From Bacteroidales bacterium (GTDB lineage Bacteria; Bacteroidota; Bacteroidia; Bacteroidales; Bacteroidaceae): 48,821 nucleotides of DNA. Below the pieces are notes generated by a model, which was not told the origin of the DNA, made no database searches, and saw nothing but the letters and a program-made list of their open reading frames with translations. The stretch covers positions 1-48,821 of the forward strand of contig JAAYDO010000112.1 of NCBI GenBank assembly GCA_012729225.1. Direction: 5' to 3'. Every line of letters starts with the position of its first letter. The first letter of the stretch is position 1. The position numbers and the translations under genes are program-made. Positions 8,605 to 17,653 of the stretch are shown here, piece after piece.

Positions 8605-9222
8605 ATGATACTTGACCAAGAGAAAGAGCCTGAGAACATAGATGGCATGAATGGATTTGAGAGGGGTGTGAAGCGTGTGGGAGATGTTGTAGGGGCAATC
8701 ACCCTACTGATTGTGTTGTCTCCTCTCTTCCTATACATATATATAAGACAAAAGATGGATGCTTCAGGTCCTGCCGTGTACAGCCAAGAGCGCATAGGGA
8801 AGGACGGCAAGCCATTTAGGATATTCAAGTTTCGCACAATGGTGGTGGATGCTGAAAAGGATGGCATCCCTCAATTGGAACAGAAGGACGACCCTCGCTT
8901 GACCGAATTTGGCAAGGTGTTGCGTCGTTGTCATCTGGATGAACTGCCACAGATATGGAATGTGTTGAAGGGCGACATGTCTTTTGTGGGATACCGCCCC
9001 GAGAGACAGTTCTTTATCGATCAGATCATGGAGCGCAATCCAGACTATCAGTTGCTTTATCAGTCTCTGCCAGGCATCACGTCGCCTGCCACGATAGAGA
9101 ACGGCTATACCGACACGATGGAAAAGATGCTCAAGCGTCTGGATATGGATCTGGATTACCTGAGAAACCGAAACTTGTTGCTTGATGCCAAAATCATAAT
9201 TAAAACAGTGTTTAATATCTAA
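8605..9222 (+). CDS. Monotopic sugar-phosphate transferase (PglC-like)
   Basis: Phosphoglycosyl transferases of this type move a sugar-1-phosphate from a UDP-sugar to undecaprenyl phosphate and start a polysaccharide repeat unit at the inner face of the membrane. The protein has 205 residues with one hydrophobic re-entrant segment at about 31-46. The family signature then follows: ERIGKDGKPFRIFKFRTM, DDPRLTEFGKVLRR and LDELPQIWNVLKGDMSFVGYRPERQ. The catalytic Asp-Glu pair is D112-E113. It is the minimal PglC-size form, without the N-terminal membrane bundle seen in the enzyme at 29204. It heads the polysaccharide operon, 20 bases before the SLBB gene. The sugar cannot be told from the sequence. 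Confidence 0.92.
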   Translation: MILDQEKEPENIDGMNGFERGVKRVGDVVGAITLLIVLSPLFLYIYIRQKMDASGPAVYSQERIGKDGKPFRIFKFRTMVVDAEKDGIPQLEQKDDPRLTEFGKVLRRCHLDELPQIWNVLKGDMSFVGYRPERQFFIDQIMERNPDYQLLYQSLPGITSPATIENGYTDTMEKMLKRLDMDLDYLRNRNLLLDAKIIIKTVFNI

Positions 9223-9241
9223 ATCTTAATATCATAGAATC

Positions 9242-11806
9242 ATGAAGATGACTCTCGCGAAGAAGTTTGTGTTTATTTTGGGACTTTTTCTCTCTGCCTT
9301 GCCTGCTTTCTCCCAGTCGATGACTGATGAGCAGGTGGTTCGTTTTGTGCAGCAAGAGCAGGAGAAGGGCTCTAATCAGCAACAGATTGTGACGAGACTC
9401 CTCCAGAGAGGTGTGACCACAGAGCAATTACGCAGAATCAGAAAGAGATATCAGGCGGAAAGCCAAAACCTTGGTGCTTTAGATCTGACAGGACAGACAG
9501 ATGGTAAGTCTCCGTCAAGAATACGTGAGGATAGGCAGAGACAGGGCGAGCAGAATCAGATGAGAAACCAGTATATGATTCAGTCGCAGATGCGTGCACA
9601 GAACCGCAACTATGGTACGATCAAGGAGCGTACAGATGCCTTGAATGGAGAAATTGGTTTTCTGGACATAGACTCTCTCATCTATTATCAGAAATATTTC
9701 AAGAATGAGGATGCTAACCAGGTGTTTGGTCGCAATATTTTCAATAACCAGATGCTCACCTTCCAGCCCAATATGAATATGGCTACTCCTGCCAACTACC
9801 GATTGGGTGCAGGGGATGATGTGGTGATAGATGTGTGGGGGGCTTCTCAGGAAACTTTCACTGAGACCATCTCTCCTGATGGAATGGTGGTGATTCAGGG
9901 TGTAGGCCCTTGCAAGATTGGGGGCATGAGCGTGACAGAGGCGACTTCTTACCTTCGTTCTCGCTTGGGACAGTTCTATTCAGGCTCAAGCATTTCCTTG
10001 TCTGTGGGCAGCACACGTAGCATTCAGGTGCAGGTGATGGGCGAGGTGAATGTGCCGGGAACTTATACGGTCAGTTCTCTATCTACAGCCTTCAATGCTC
10101 TCTACGCAGCAGGCGGAATCAATGATATTGGTACTCTTCGTGACATCAAGGTGTATCGTCAGGGTCGTGTTATCTCAACTATTGATGTGTATGACTATAT
10201 TATTAATGGAAATTCTCGTGGAGATGTGCGTCTGAACGATAATGACATTATCGTGGTAGGTCCATACGATGCCCTTGTGGAGGTGCGTGGAAAGGTGAAG
10301 CGTCCGATGTTCTATGAAATGAAAAAGAATGAGAGTCTCTCAACCTTGTTGAGTTATACAGGTGGTTTTACTGGAGATGCCTATAAGAAGAGTATCCGTG
10401 TGACCAGAAAGAATGGCGCAGAATATTCTATACATACAGTGGGCGAATTTGATTGGAGCAACTTTGACATGTCGGATGGAGATTCTATCACCGTGGATAG
10501 TGTTGTGCCAAGATACTCTAATATGATAGAGGTGAGAGGAGCAGTGTTCCATGCAGGCATGTATGAGTTGGGTGGGAACATCAGTTCGGTGCGCGATCTT
10601 GTCAATGCTGCAGAAGGACTGCGTGAGGATGCCTTCACCAATCGTGCGGTCATGCACAGACTGAAGGAAGACTTCACACTTGAGGTTGTGTCTGTGGACA
10701 TCAATGGCATCATGAATGGTTCGGTAGCAGATATTCCATTGCGCAAGGGTGACGTGCTCTTCATTCCAAGCAAACAGGAGATGAGGGGAGATCAGACGCT
10801 GACCATCACTGGCGAGGTGAACTACCCTGGTGTGTATGTGTATGCAGAAAACACAACAGTGGAGGATCTCGTGCTTCAGGCAGGTGGCTTGACCAATGCG
10901 GCTTCTACTGTCAAGGTGGATGTGTATAGGCGAATAGATGATCCACGAGCTTTGGTGGACGATGAGAGTCTGACAGAAACCTTCTCTTTTGCACTGAAGG
11001 ATGGCTTTGTGGTGGATGGTGAACAGGGATTTGTGTTGCAACCTTATGATCAGGTGGCTGTGCGCAAGAGTCCTTCTTATGCAATCCAGCAGAATGTCTC
11101 CATTGCAGGTTCTGTCAATTTTGCAGGCAACTATGCCATGATAAAAAAGAACTATCGCCTGAGCGACTTGGTGAAGGATGCTGGTGGTCTCAGTTCTTTA
11201 GGTTATGCCAAAGGAGCACGTTTGGAGCGTCGTATGACAGAGGAGGAACGCCAGCAGCAAGAGGCTTCGCTGAGAGCATCGCAGATTGCTCTCTATGAAC
11301 AGTCCTTGCTGGAAGACAATAAGAACTTTAATATGGAACGTGCTGATACCCTGTTGTTGATGAAACTGGATGTGGGTACAACTTTCCCTGTTTCGATAGA
11401 CCTTGAGAAGGCCATCAGCAATCCTGGATGCGAGGAGGATATTGTGTTGAGAGAGGGGGATAGGCTGATTGTGCCAAAGTATTCTTCTATTGTGAAGGTG
11501 AGTGGTGATGTGATGTATCCTATCTCCATGAACTACAAGAAGGGTGAATCGCTCAAGTATTATATCAAACGTGCTGGTGGTTACGGCGACAACGCTCGTA
11601 AGTCTCGTGTGTATGCCATTTACATGAATGGTGCGGTAGAGTTGTTGAGCCATTCAAGCAACAAGGCCGTTCAACCTGGATGTACGATTGTGGTGCCATC
11701 TAAGAAGTCTAAGAACAAGATGACAACGGCAGAATACGCTGCAATGGGTACTTCTGCAGCATCTATTGCGACCATGATGGTGACTATTGCCAACATTCTC
11801 AAATAA
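9242..11806 (+). CDS. Large polysaccharide export protein with six SLBB repeats
   Basis: This is a Wza-type export protein of 854 residues, more than twice Wza length. A signal peptide spans about 1-24 (LFLSALPAFSQS); no lipobox cysteine is seen. Residues about 28-75 are a Gln-rich helical region. A polysaccharide-export domain follows at about 185-260 (GAGDDVVIDVWG, ISPDGMVVIQGVG). Six SLBB-like repeats then start near 260 (VQVMGEVNVPGTY), 345 (VEVRGKVKRPMFY), 428 (IEVRGAVFHAGMY), 519 (LTITGEVNYPGVY), 618 (VSIAGSVNFAGNY) and 751 (VKVSGDVMYPIS). A hydrophobic C-terminal helix (AAMGTSAASIATMMVTIANIL) may cross the outer membrane. It probably forms the periplasm-spanning channel for the polymer. 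Confidence 0.92.
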   Translation: MKMTLAKKFVFILGLFLSALPAFSQSMTDEQVVRFVQQEQEKGSNQQQIVTRLLQRGVTTEQLRRIRKRYQAESQNLGALDLTGQTDGKSPSRIREDRQRQGEQNQMRNQYMIQSQMRAQNRNYGTIKERTDALNGEIGFLDIDSLIYYQKYFKNEDANQVFGRNIFNNQMLTFQPNMNMATPANYRLGAGDDVVIDVWGASQETFTETISPDGMVVIQGVGPCKIGGMSVTEATSYLRSRLGQFYSGSSISLSVGSTRSIQVQVMGEVNVPGTYTVSSLSTAFNALYAAGGINDIGTLRDIKVYRQGRVISTIDVYDYIINGNSRGDVRLNDNDIIVVGPYDALVEVRGKVKRPMFYEMKKNESLSTLLSYTGGFTGDAYKKSIRVTRKNGAEYSIHTVGEFDWSNFDMSDGDSITVDSVVPRYSNMIEVRGAVFHAGMYELGGNISSVRDLVNAAEGLREDAFTNRAVMHRLKEDFTLEVVSVDINGIMNGSVADIPLRKGDVLFIPSKQEMRGDQTLTITGEVNYPGVYVYAENTTVEDLVLQAGGLTNAASTVKVDVYRRIDDPRALVDDESLTETFSFALKDGFVVDGEQGFVLQPYDQVAVRKSPSYAIQQNVSIAGSVNFAGNYAMIKKNYRLSDLVKDAGGLSSLGYAKGARLERRMTEEERQQQEASLRASQIALYEQSLLEDNKNFNMERADTLLLMKLDVGTTFPVSIDLEKAISNPGCEEDIVLREGDRLIVPKYSSIVKVSGDVMYPISMNYKKGESLKYYIKRAGGYGDNARKSRVYAIYMNGAVELLSHSSNKAVQPGCTIVVPSKKSKNKMTTAEYAAMGTSAASIATMMVTIANILK

Positions 11807-11814
11807 CAAATGAC

Positions 11815-12954
11815 ATGAAGGTGATGACCGAACAAAAGAAGAAATATGACTTTCTGATTGTAGGAACAGGACTGTTTGGAGCAGTGTCGGCTTATCTTCT
11901 GAAGAAGAGAGGCTTCTCCATTCTTCTGATAGATAAGCGTGACCATATTGGTGGAAATGTCTATACCCAAAAGGTGAAAGGCATCAATGTGCATCAGTAT
12001 GGCGCACATATCTTCCATACGAGCAACAAGAAGGTGTGGGATTTCGTGAACGGTTTTGTGGAGTTCAATCGTTACACTAATTCACCTGTGGCTAATTATA
12101 AGGGTAAACTCTATAACCTTCCCTTCAATATGAACACATTCTATCAGATGTGGGGAGTGACAACTCCTGAAGAGGCGAGGGAAAAGATAGAAGAACAGAG
12201 AAAGGAATGCTGTATTGAAAGCCCAAAGAATCTGGAGGAACAGGCTATATGCTTGATTGGTAAAGACATCTATGAGACACTAATCAAGGGCTATACCCAG
12301 AAGCAATGGGGCAGAAAATGCACGGAACTTCCTGCCTTCATCATCAAGCGTCTGCCAGTGCGCTTTGTGTTTGACAATAACTATTTCAATGACACTTATC
12401 AGGGTATCCCTAAGGGTGGATACACCGTTCTTATAGAGAAGATGATAGAGGGGTGTGAGGTGAAGCTTGGTGTGGACTATCTTGCGCAGAAAGAAGATTT
12501 TGATGCGCTTGCAGATCGAGTCATCTATACGGGTGAGATAGACCGCTATTTTGGTTATCAATATGGTCATCTGCAGTATAGAACCGTTTCTTTTGAGACG
12601 GAAATACTGGAGAGTGTGGCCAACTATCAAGGCAATGCTGTTGTGAACTATACGGACGCTGAGACTCCCTACACACGTGTCATTGAACATAAGCACTTTG
12701 AACTGTTTGGTCAGGAGGTGGAAGATTGTCCAGATACCATCATCTCACGTGAATACAGCAAGGAGTGGCAACCAGGTGATGAACCATACTACCCAGTGAA
12801 TGATGAGCAGAACTCTCAATTGTATGAGCAATATAAAGTTCTTGCCGACGCTCAGGAAAAGGTCATCTTTGGTGGTCGCTTGGCAGAGTATAAGTATTAT
12901 GACATGCACAAGGTGATTGAGAGAGCGATGGAAATGATGAAAACAATTGACTGA
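11815..12954 (+). CDS. glf: UDP-galactopyranose mutase
   Basis: Glf converts UDP-galactopyranose to UDP-galactofuranose, using reduced FAD. The 379 residues begin with the FAD-binding fingerprint FLIVGTGLFGAVSAYLLKK, followed by LLIDKRDHIGGN. The family segments YGAHIFHTSNKKVWDFV, IKGYTQKQWGRKCTELP and IPKGGYTVLIEKMI are intact. The ending has VIFGGRLAEYKYYDMHKVI, where the catalytic arginine region lies. It starts eight bases after the SLBB stop, in the same operon. Its presence implies galactofuranose in the product of this locus, unless galactofuranose is used elsewhere in the cell. Confidence 0.96.
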   Translation: MKVMTEQKKKYDFLIVGTGLFGAVSAYLLKKRGFSILLIDKRDHIGGNVYTQKVKGINVHQYGAHIFHTSNKKVWDFVNGFVEFNRYTNSPVANYKGKLYNLPFNMNTFYQMWGVTTPEEAREKIEEQRKECCIESPKNLEEQAICLIGKDIYETLIKGYTQKQWGRKCTELPAFIIKRLPVRFVFDNNYFNDTYQGIPKGGYTVLIEKMIEGCEVKLGVDYLAQKEDFDALADRVIYTGEIDRYFGYQYGHLQYRTVSFETEILESVANYQGNAVVNYTDAETPYTRVIEHKHFELFGQEVEDCPDTIISREYSKEWQPGDEPYYPVNDEQNSQLYEQYKVLADAQEKVIFGGRLAEYKYYDMHKVIERAMEMMKTID

Positions 12955-12977
12955 TGGAATAGAATAATGTGTTGTTT

Positions 12978-14075
12978 ATGACTAGAGTGTTGTTTATATC
13001 TCAATACCTCAATCGAAATGGAACAGAAGCATTTATGATGAATGTTTTTAGAGGAATTGACCATAGTCAGTTTCAAGTGGATTTTTTGTTATATTCATGG
13101 AATGAAACAGACTATAGTCGAGAGGTTGAGAAAATGGGTGGGCGAATTTATCGAGTTCCTAGTAGAAGACAGTCTCCTTTCAAATGGTATCATTCTTTGA
13201 ATGAGTTTTTCAAAAAACATGCTTCTGAGTATCAAGCCATTCATTTTTGTGGAAATAGCCTTACCTCTATCGCTCCTATCTGGTTTGCATATAGGTATCA
13301 TATTCCTGTTAGAATCGTTCATGCACATAGTTCCTCTGCTCGAGGTTTGCATAATAGATTACTTCATTGTCTGAAAAGAAAGATAGCTTATCAGATTTCT
13401 ACTCATCATTTGGCATGTTCAAAATTGGCTGCTCAGTGGTTTTTTGGAAAAGAGGATTCAGTGATCATTCGAAATGGTATTGATATTGAGAGATATTCTT
13501 ATGATGAAAAAAGACGCAAGCAATGTAGAAACATGTTGAGCATAGGGTCTGATGAGGTTGTTATTGGACATGTGGGACGTTTTACATCTGAGAAGAATCA
13601 CCTATTTATAATTGATGTCTTTTCTGAATTTCATAAGAAACATGGTCAATCGAAACTAATGTTAGTTGGGATTGGTGAACTTCAGGAGGACATGAAGCGT
13701 AAGGTGGATGAGATGAATTTAGCAGACCAAGTGCTGTTTATGGGTGAGCGTTCTGATGTGAACTTGCTGATGCAGGGTATGGATCTGTTTTTGATGCCTT
13801 CTGTGTTCGAGGGTCTTCCTTTTGTTCTTGTTGAAGCGCAGGCTGCTGGTCTACCATGTCTTATTTCCGATGTGATTAGTAAAGATGTTTGTATCACAGA
13901 TCAAATTCATTATCGATCTCTAAAAGACTCAACCGATTTGTGGGCAGATACAATAGATGGAATTATATCTAATTCAGTCCGTCATAAGACCGATGAAGAA
14001 ATGATTCAATCCGAATATTCAATAAAAACGTCAATGGATTATATACAATCTATTTACAATCAATCTATAGTATGA
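12978..14075 (+). CDS. Glycosyltransferase, GT4 family (first of three)
   Basis: A cytosolic GT-B glycosyltransferase of 365 residues from the ATG at 12978; a GTG at 12969 would add three residues. The N-terminal domain has FISQYLNRNGTEAFMMNV, where relatives have a Gly-rich acceptor loop. The C-terminal nucleotide-sugar domain has VIGHVGRFTSEKNHLFIIDVF and MPSVFEGLPFVLVEAQAAGLPC, with the E-x7-E motif. From here to about 15.2 kb the DNA is visibly more AT-rich than the genes before it, a usual sign of exchanged capsule genes. The last bases overlap the next start in an ATGA. Donor and acceptor are unknown. Confidence 0.88.
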   Translation: MTRVLFISQYLNRNGTEAFMMNVFRGIDHSQFQVDFLLYSWNETDYSREVEKMGGRIYRVPSRRQSPFKWYHSLNEFFKKHASEYQAIHFCGNSLTSIAPIWFAYRYHIPVRIVHAHSSSARGLHNRLLHCLKRKIAYQISTHHLACSKLAAQWFFGKEDSVIIRNGIDIERYSYDEKRRKQCRNMLSIGSDEVVIGHVGRFTSEKNHLFIIDVFSEFHKKHGQSKLMLVGIGELQEDMKRKVDEMNLADQVLFMGERSDVNLLMQGMDLFLMPSVFEGLPFVLVEAQAAGLPCLISDVISKDVCITDQIHYRSLKDSTDLWADTIDGIISNSVRHKTDEEMIQSEYSIKTSMDYIQSIYNQSIV

Positions 14076-15208
14076 AAATTGCTATAAACTGTATTTTTTG
14101 CCAACCTCGGGGAGGTGGTATCAAAGAATATATATATAATATCGTCAATGCGTTGAGCAGAATCGATCATGAGAATCAATACATTCTTTACGTATTGAAG
14201 GATTGTATGGATTATGCTCGTCAAATGCTCCCTGACGTTCCAAATATGCGGATCAAGCCGATTCCTTATGATTCGTCTAAATTGTCAGTTATCAAGCGCA
14301 GTCTCTTCTCTCAGCTGTTCTGGTCAACCGAGGAAAAGGTGGAGCAATTTGATATTTTCCATTCTCCATTCTTTCATTCACCTCATTTCCAACATGCAAA
14401 AGTGTTGATTACAGTCCATGACTTAAGATTTTGCCGTTATCCTTCGACCTATACGCTTCTTCGCTATCTCTTTTTACGAGAGGCTGTTAAGAGGTCTATT
14501 AAACATGCAGATTCTATCATTTCCATTTCTTCTTTCACAAAAAAAGAAATTGTGGATGTGTATGGTATAGAAGATCGCAAGGTGCAGGTGGTTCATGAAG
14601 CAATCAATCGAGAAGATTTCTCATTGGAAAAAATCAAGAACTATCAGGTAGAGGAACAAGCCCAGTCTTTAGTGAATACACGTTTCATTCTTTCTGTGGG
14701 TCATATCGAACCACGAAAGAACTATGAGCGTTTATTGCAGGCTTTTTCACAATTAAAGAAAAGGCCAGAGACTAGTGACGTGAAATTAGTGATTGTAGGC
14801 AAGAAAGGTCATCATTATAAGAATGTATTGGCACAGATGGAGAATACTCCCGATGTTCATTACATGAATTTTGTGTCTCGTGAACTCTTGTTATGGCTTT
14901 ATAAAAATGCATCTTTGTTTGCGTTCCCATCCTTCTATGAAGGTTTTGGCTTCCCTCCACTAGAAGCGGCTTGTTTTGGCACAATCTCTGCGGTGGCTAA
15001 TATTTCATCCATACCAGAGATTTGTGGAGATAGTGCATTGTATTTTGATCCTTTTAGTGTGGAAGATATGGAATCAGCCCTCTACAGATGTCTTTGCGAC
15101 GGCGGTTTAATTGCAAAGCTGAAGCAATCGCTTATTCCCAATTTGGACCGATTCTCGTGGGATAGAAATGCTCGTCAAACATTAGAAACATATCAATCAT
15201 TACAATGA
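14072..15208 (+). CDS. Glycosyltransferase, GT4 family (second of three)
   Basis: 378 residues, GT-B fold. The start MKIAINCIFCQPRGGGIKEY shows the glycine-rich loop of RfbU/WbdB-like mannosyltransferases. FDIFHSPFFHSPH and VLITVHDLRFCRYP are typical of that subgroup. The donor-binding half carries ILSVGHIEPRKNYERLLQAF and FAFPSFYEGFGFPPLEAACFG, with the E-x7-E motif. It overlaps the gene before and the gene after by four bases each (ATGA), so all three transferases are translationally coupled. A mannosyl or related hexosyl transfer is a guess from the subgroup. Confidence 0.9.
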   Translation: MKIAINCIFCQPRGGGIKEYIYNIVNALSRIDHENQYILYVLKDCMDYARQMLPDVPNMRIKPIPYDSSKLSVIKRSLFSQLFWSTEEKVEQFDIFHSPFFHSPHFQHAKVLITVHDLRFCRYPSTYTLLRYLFLREAVKRSIKHADSIISISSFTKKEIVDVYGIEDRKVQVVHEAINREDFSLEKIKNYQVEEQAQSLVNTRFILSVGHIEPRKNYERLLQAFSQLKKRPETSDVKLVIVGKKGHHYKNVLAQMENTPDVHYMNFVSRELLLWLYKNASLFAFPSFYEGFGFPPLEAACFGTISAVANISSIPEICGDSALYFDPFSVEDMESALYRCLCDGGLIAKLKQSLIPNLDRFSWDRNARQTLETYQSLQ

Positions 15209-16332
15209 AGAGATTATTGTTAATTGTAAATGAGGACAGATTTTTCCTGAGTCATCGTCAAGAAATAGCTCTGATGGCCAAGAAGGAAGGTTTTGATGTA
15301 ACAGTCGTTTGTAAAGACACTGGACGATCTGATGAGGTGAGAAATTTGGGACTTTCAATGATCGAATTGCCCATCAATCCAACAGGAACCAATCTGAAGG
15401 AAGAATTCTCTACACTTCTATTTTTGAAGAGGCTCTACGCTGAACAAAAACCGGATATAGTTCATCATGTTGGATTGAAGAACATCCTATGGGGTGGCAT
15501 TGCTGCAAAACTCAACAAGATACCAGGAGTGGTTAATGCAGTTTGTGGCTTAGGCGTCTTGTTTGCTGGAGAGGAACCATCTTTGAAGGCTCGTGCTGTC
15601 ATGAAAGTGATGTCATGGAGTAACAAGGGAATGAACATCTCAGAGATCTTCCAAAACAATGATGACATGTCTCTTTTCAAAGCAGAAGGAGTGGTGACCG
15701 AATCACAATGTGATTTTATCAAGGGTTCAGGAGTCAATCTGGATAACTATCATTATATGCCAGAGCCAACAGAAGGAAAGATAAAGGTCCTTTTCACAGG
15801 TCGCATGGTGAAGGAGAAGGGCGTTATTACCCTCATTGAAGCAGCAGAGAAGCTTCGTTCGGAGTTCACCGACAAGGTAGAGTTCCTGTTGTGTGGCGAC
15901 CTCTCCTGCAATCCTGATGCCATCAAGCGAGACGAATTGTTGGCTCGTTGTGATGGCGGCTATATTCAGTGGCTTGGATTCCGCAGAGATGTATTGGATT
16001 TGTTGTTGGCTTCCCATGTCATGGCGTTCCCTAGTTTTTATCGAGAGGGCGTTCCTTTGTCTCTGATAGAAGCTTGTGCTGTTGGTCGTCCAATTGTCAC
16101 ATGCGACTCTGTTGGCTGTCGTGACACAGTTGATGATGGAGTCAATGGATTCTTGATTTCTCCTCGTGACAGCGATGCCCTGGCCGAAAAACTCAAAATC
16201 CTCTTCTTAGATAAGGCTTTACGAGACTCTATGGGAAGAAAAGGACGCAAAAAAGCGGAGCGAGAATTCTCAATCCAAATGGTTGTCGACAAACATATGA
16301 ATATATATAGTCGTTTATCAGGAGAAGCCTAA
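15205..16332 (+). CDS. Glycosyltransferase, GT4 family (third of three)
   Basis: 375 residues, GT-B fold, resembling PglA/CapM-type transferases that add the second sugar to an undecaprenyl-linked HexNAc. Marks are FFLSHRQEIALMAKKEGFDV near the start, DIVHHVGLKNILWGGIAAK, VLFTGRMVKEKGVITLIEAA and FPSFYREGVPLSLIEACAVG with the E-x7-E motif. It is the last gene of block 1. Only 16 bases separate its stop from that of the convergent WecA/MraY-like gene. If the PglA comparison holds, it acts right after the initiating enzyme. Confidence 0.9.
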   Translation: MKRLLLIVNEDRFFLSHRQEIALMAKKEGFDVTVVCKDTGRSDEVRNLGLSMIELPINPTGTNLKEEFSTLLFLKRLYAEQKPDIVHHVGLKNILWGGIAAKLNKIPGVVNAVCGLGVLFAGEEPSLKARAVMKVMSWSNKGMNISEIFQNNDDMSLFKAEGVVTESQCDFIKGSGVNLDNYHYMPEPTEGKIKVLFTGRMVKEKGVITLIEAAEKLRSEFTDKVEFLLCGDLSCNPDAIKRDELLARCDGGYIQWLGFRRDVLDLLLASHVMAFPSFYREGVPLSLIEACAVGRPIVTCDSVGCRDTVDDGVNGFLISPRDSDALAEKLKILFLDKALRDSMGRKGRKKAEREFSIQMVVDKHMNIYSRLSGEA

Positions 16333-16348
16333 AAGTTTCTTCTCTTTT

Positions 16349-17437
16349 TTAGTTGATTCCTGGCTTGAGTTTTGCTACGGTCCAAATGAAGATTCCGTAA
16401 ATGACGATGTCAAGCAGGACAATATAAGTCATTGGAATAGCTCCAACGTATAAACCATAATTAATAAAACAGATGGAAACAAAGAGTATGAGGATGACAT
16501 ATAGCGCCTGATGCATGTCTAGCCCCATCTGCATGATATAATGATGGATGTGTGTCTTGTCTGCCTCAAACATCTCCTTGCCATTGAACTTTCGCTGCAG
16601 TGCCACTCTGACTACGTCAATACATGGAAGAAACACTAGAGTGAATGAAATCAAAATAGAATCGTCTCTATATGGGAATCCGTTAGGCTCATTAGACATT
16701 TGATATTTGATAGCTAGGTAGGCAATGACATATCCCAAGAAGAGGCTGCCCGAATCGCCCATGAAGGTCTTCAGTCTACCCACCTTTCCATACATGTTGA
16801 AGATGAAGAAAGCGAGTATGGCTCCTGCCAAACTGGTACTGATAATACAGAACAGAAGTGCATGTATTTGATAGTAGAGGTATGCGAATGACGCTAGGAT
16901 GAGAAAGGCCAAGCCTGAAGCAAGTCCGTCAATTCCGTCAATCAGATTCATCGCATTGACAATTAGCAGGATGACAAAAACCGTGAGCGGGTAGCTGATC
17001 CAAATAGAGATTTCATGCACGCCAAACAATCCATGCAAGTCACTAATCATGAGGTTGCAGAGTGGGAAGAGTAGGGCTGCAATTGTTTGAACAATAAACT
17101 TATGCGTGGCCTTCATTCCCTTCAAATCGTCATAGATACCAATAAGATATATCATGATAGCTCCGACAATCATCATGATACGTGATATTCCAATTTCGAA
17201 TTCACCTTCTAGAAACTGTTGTCTGATCAGCAGTGTCACGATGGCACCAAATGCTAGTGATGGTAAGAACAGGGTTCCACCTAGTCTTGGAATATTGTAT
17301 TTATGAACTTTTCGGGCATTAGGAAGGTCGTATATCCCATTCTCATTACATAGTTTTACCACAAGAGGCGTACAGACCAGTGAGAACACCAGACTGATGG
17401 CAAAGGCTGTAACGATATAGATATATAATTTTGTCAT
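16349..17437 (-). CDS. WecA/MraY-like polyprenyl-phosphate HexNAc-1-phosphate transferase
   Basis: A polytopic membrane enzyme of 362 residues with about ten hydrophobic segments. It transfers a HexNAc-1-phosphate to undecaprenyl phosphate. Family motifs are KVHKYNIPRLGG, YDDLKGMKATHKF (the Asp-Asp pair), NLIDGIDGLASG, FMGDSGSLFLGYV and the cytosolic histidines in DKTHIHHYIMQMG. It most resembles WecA/TagO rather than the peptidoglycan MraY. It is the only minus-strand gene inside the locus. This means a second type of initiating enzyme beside the PglC-like protein at 8605. It may serve another glycan such as O-antigen or protein glycosylation. Confidence 0.92.
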   Translation of the reverse strand: MTKLYIYIVTAFAISLVFSLVCTPLVVKLCNENGIYDLPNARKVHKYNIPRLGGTLFLPSLAFGAIVTLLIRQQFLEGEFEIGISRIMMIVGAIMIYLIGIYDDLKGMKATHKFIVQTIAALLFPLCNLMISDLHGLFGVHEISIWISYPLTVFVILLIVNAMNLIDGIDGLASGLAFLILASFAYLYYQIHALLFCIISTSLAGAILAFFIFNMYGKVGRLKTFMGDSGSLFLGYVIAYLAIKYQMSNEPNGFPYRDDSILISFTLVFLPCIDVVRVALQRKFNGKEMFEADKTHIHHYIMQMGLDMHQALYVILILFVSICFINYGLYVGAIPMTYIVLLDIVIYGIFIWTVAKLKPGIN

Positions 17438-17491
17438 TTGAATTGGCTTTGTGTTTTTAATAACGTGAATAATTGGTATTTATTGTGAAAA

Positions 17492-17547
17492 CATGCTAAA
17501 AAATCTCTTGTTTTATTTTTCTTGTGTTTTTTTACTTTCCTAGCATG
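17492..17547. promoter_or_regulatory. Inverted repeat CATGCTA/TAGCATG between divergent genes
   Basis: CATGCTA (17492-17498) and TAGCATG (17541-17547) face each other across a T-rich 42-base interval, between the divergent WecA-like and epimerase genes. It ends six bases before the -33 element of the epimerase promoter, so it could be an operator. It is too short for the known invertible capsule promoters. Confidence 0.3.
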
Positions 17548-17553
17548 AGAAAC

Positions 17554-17584
17554 TTGCATGTTCGGAAAAAGAATATTACCTTTG
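17554..17584 (+). promoter_or_regulatory. Promoter of polysaccharide block 2
   Basis: TTG at 17554-17556, a 20-base spacer and TACCTTTG at 17577-17584 fit the Bacteroidetes consensus. The leader to the start at 17654 would be about 65 bases. Confidence 0.65.
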
Positions 17585-17653
17585 CAAATAAAAAATACAC
17601 TTTATTAAATCTATATCCTTCCTATAGCTATTAGAAGGAATGTGAGTTGTTTT

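Noticed and set aside
17438-17653. Invertible capsule promoter
   Set aside because: Only 7-bp inverted repeats are present; known Bacteroides switches have longer repeats and a nearby recombinase, which I do not see.
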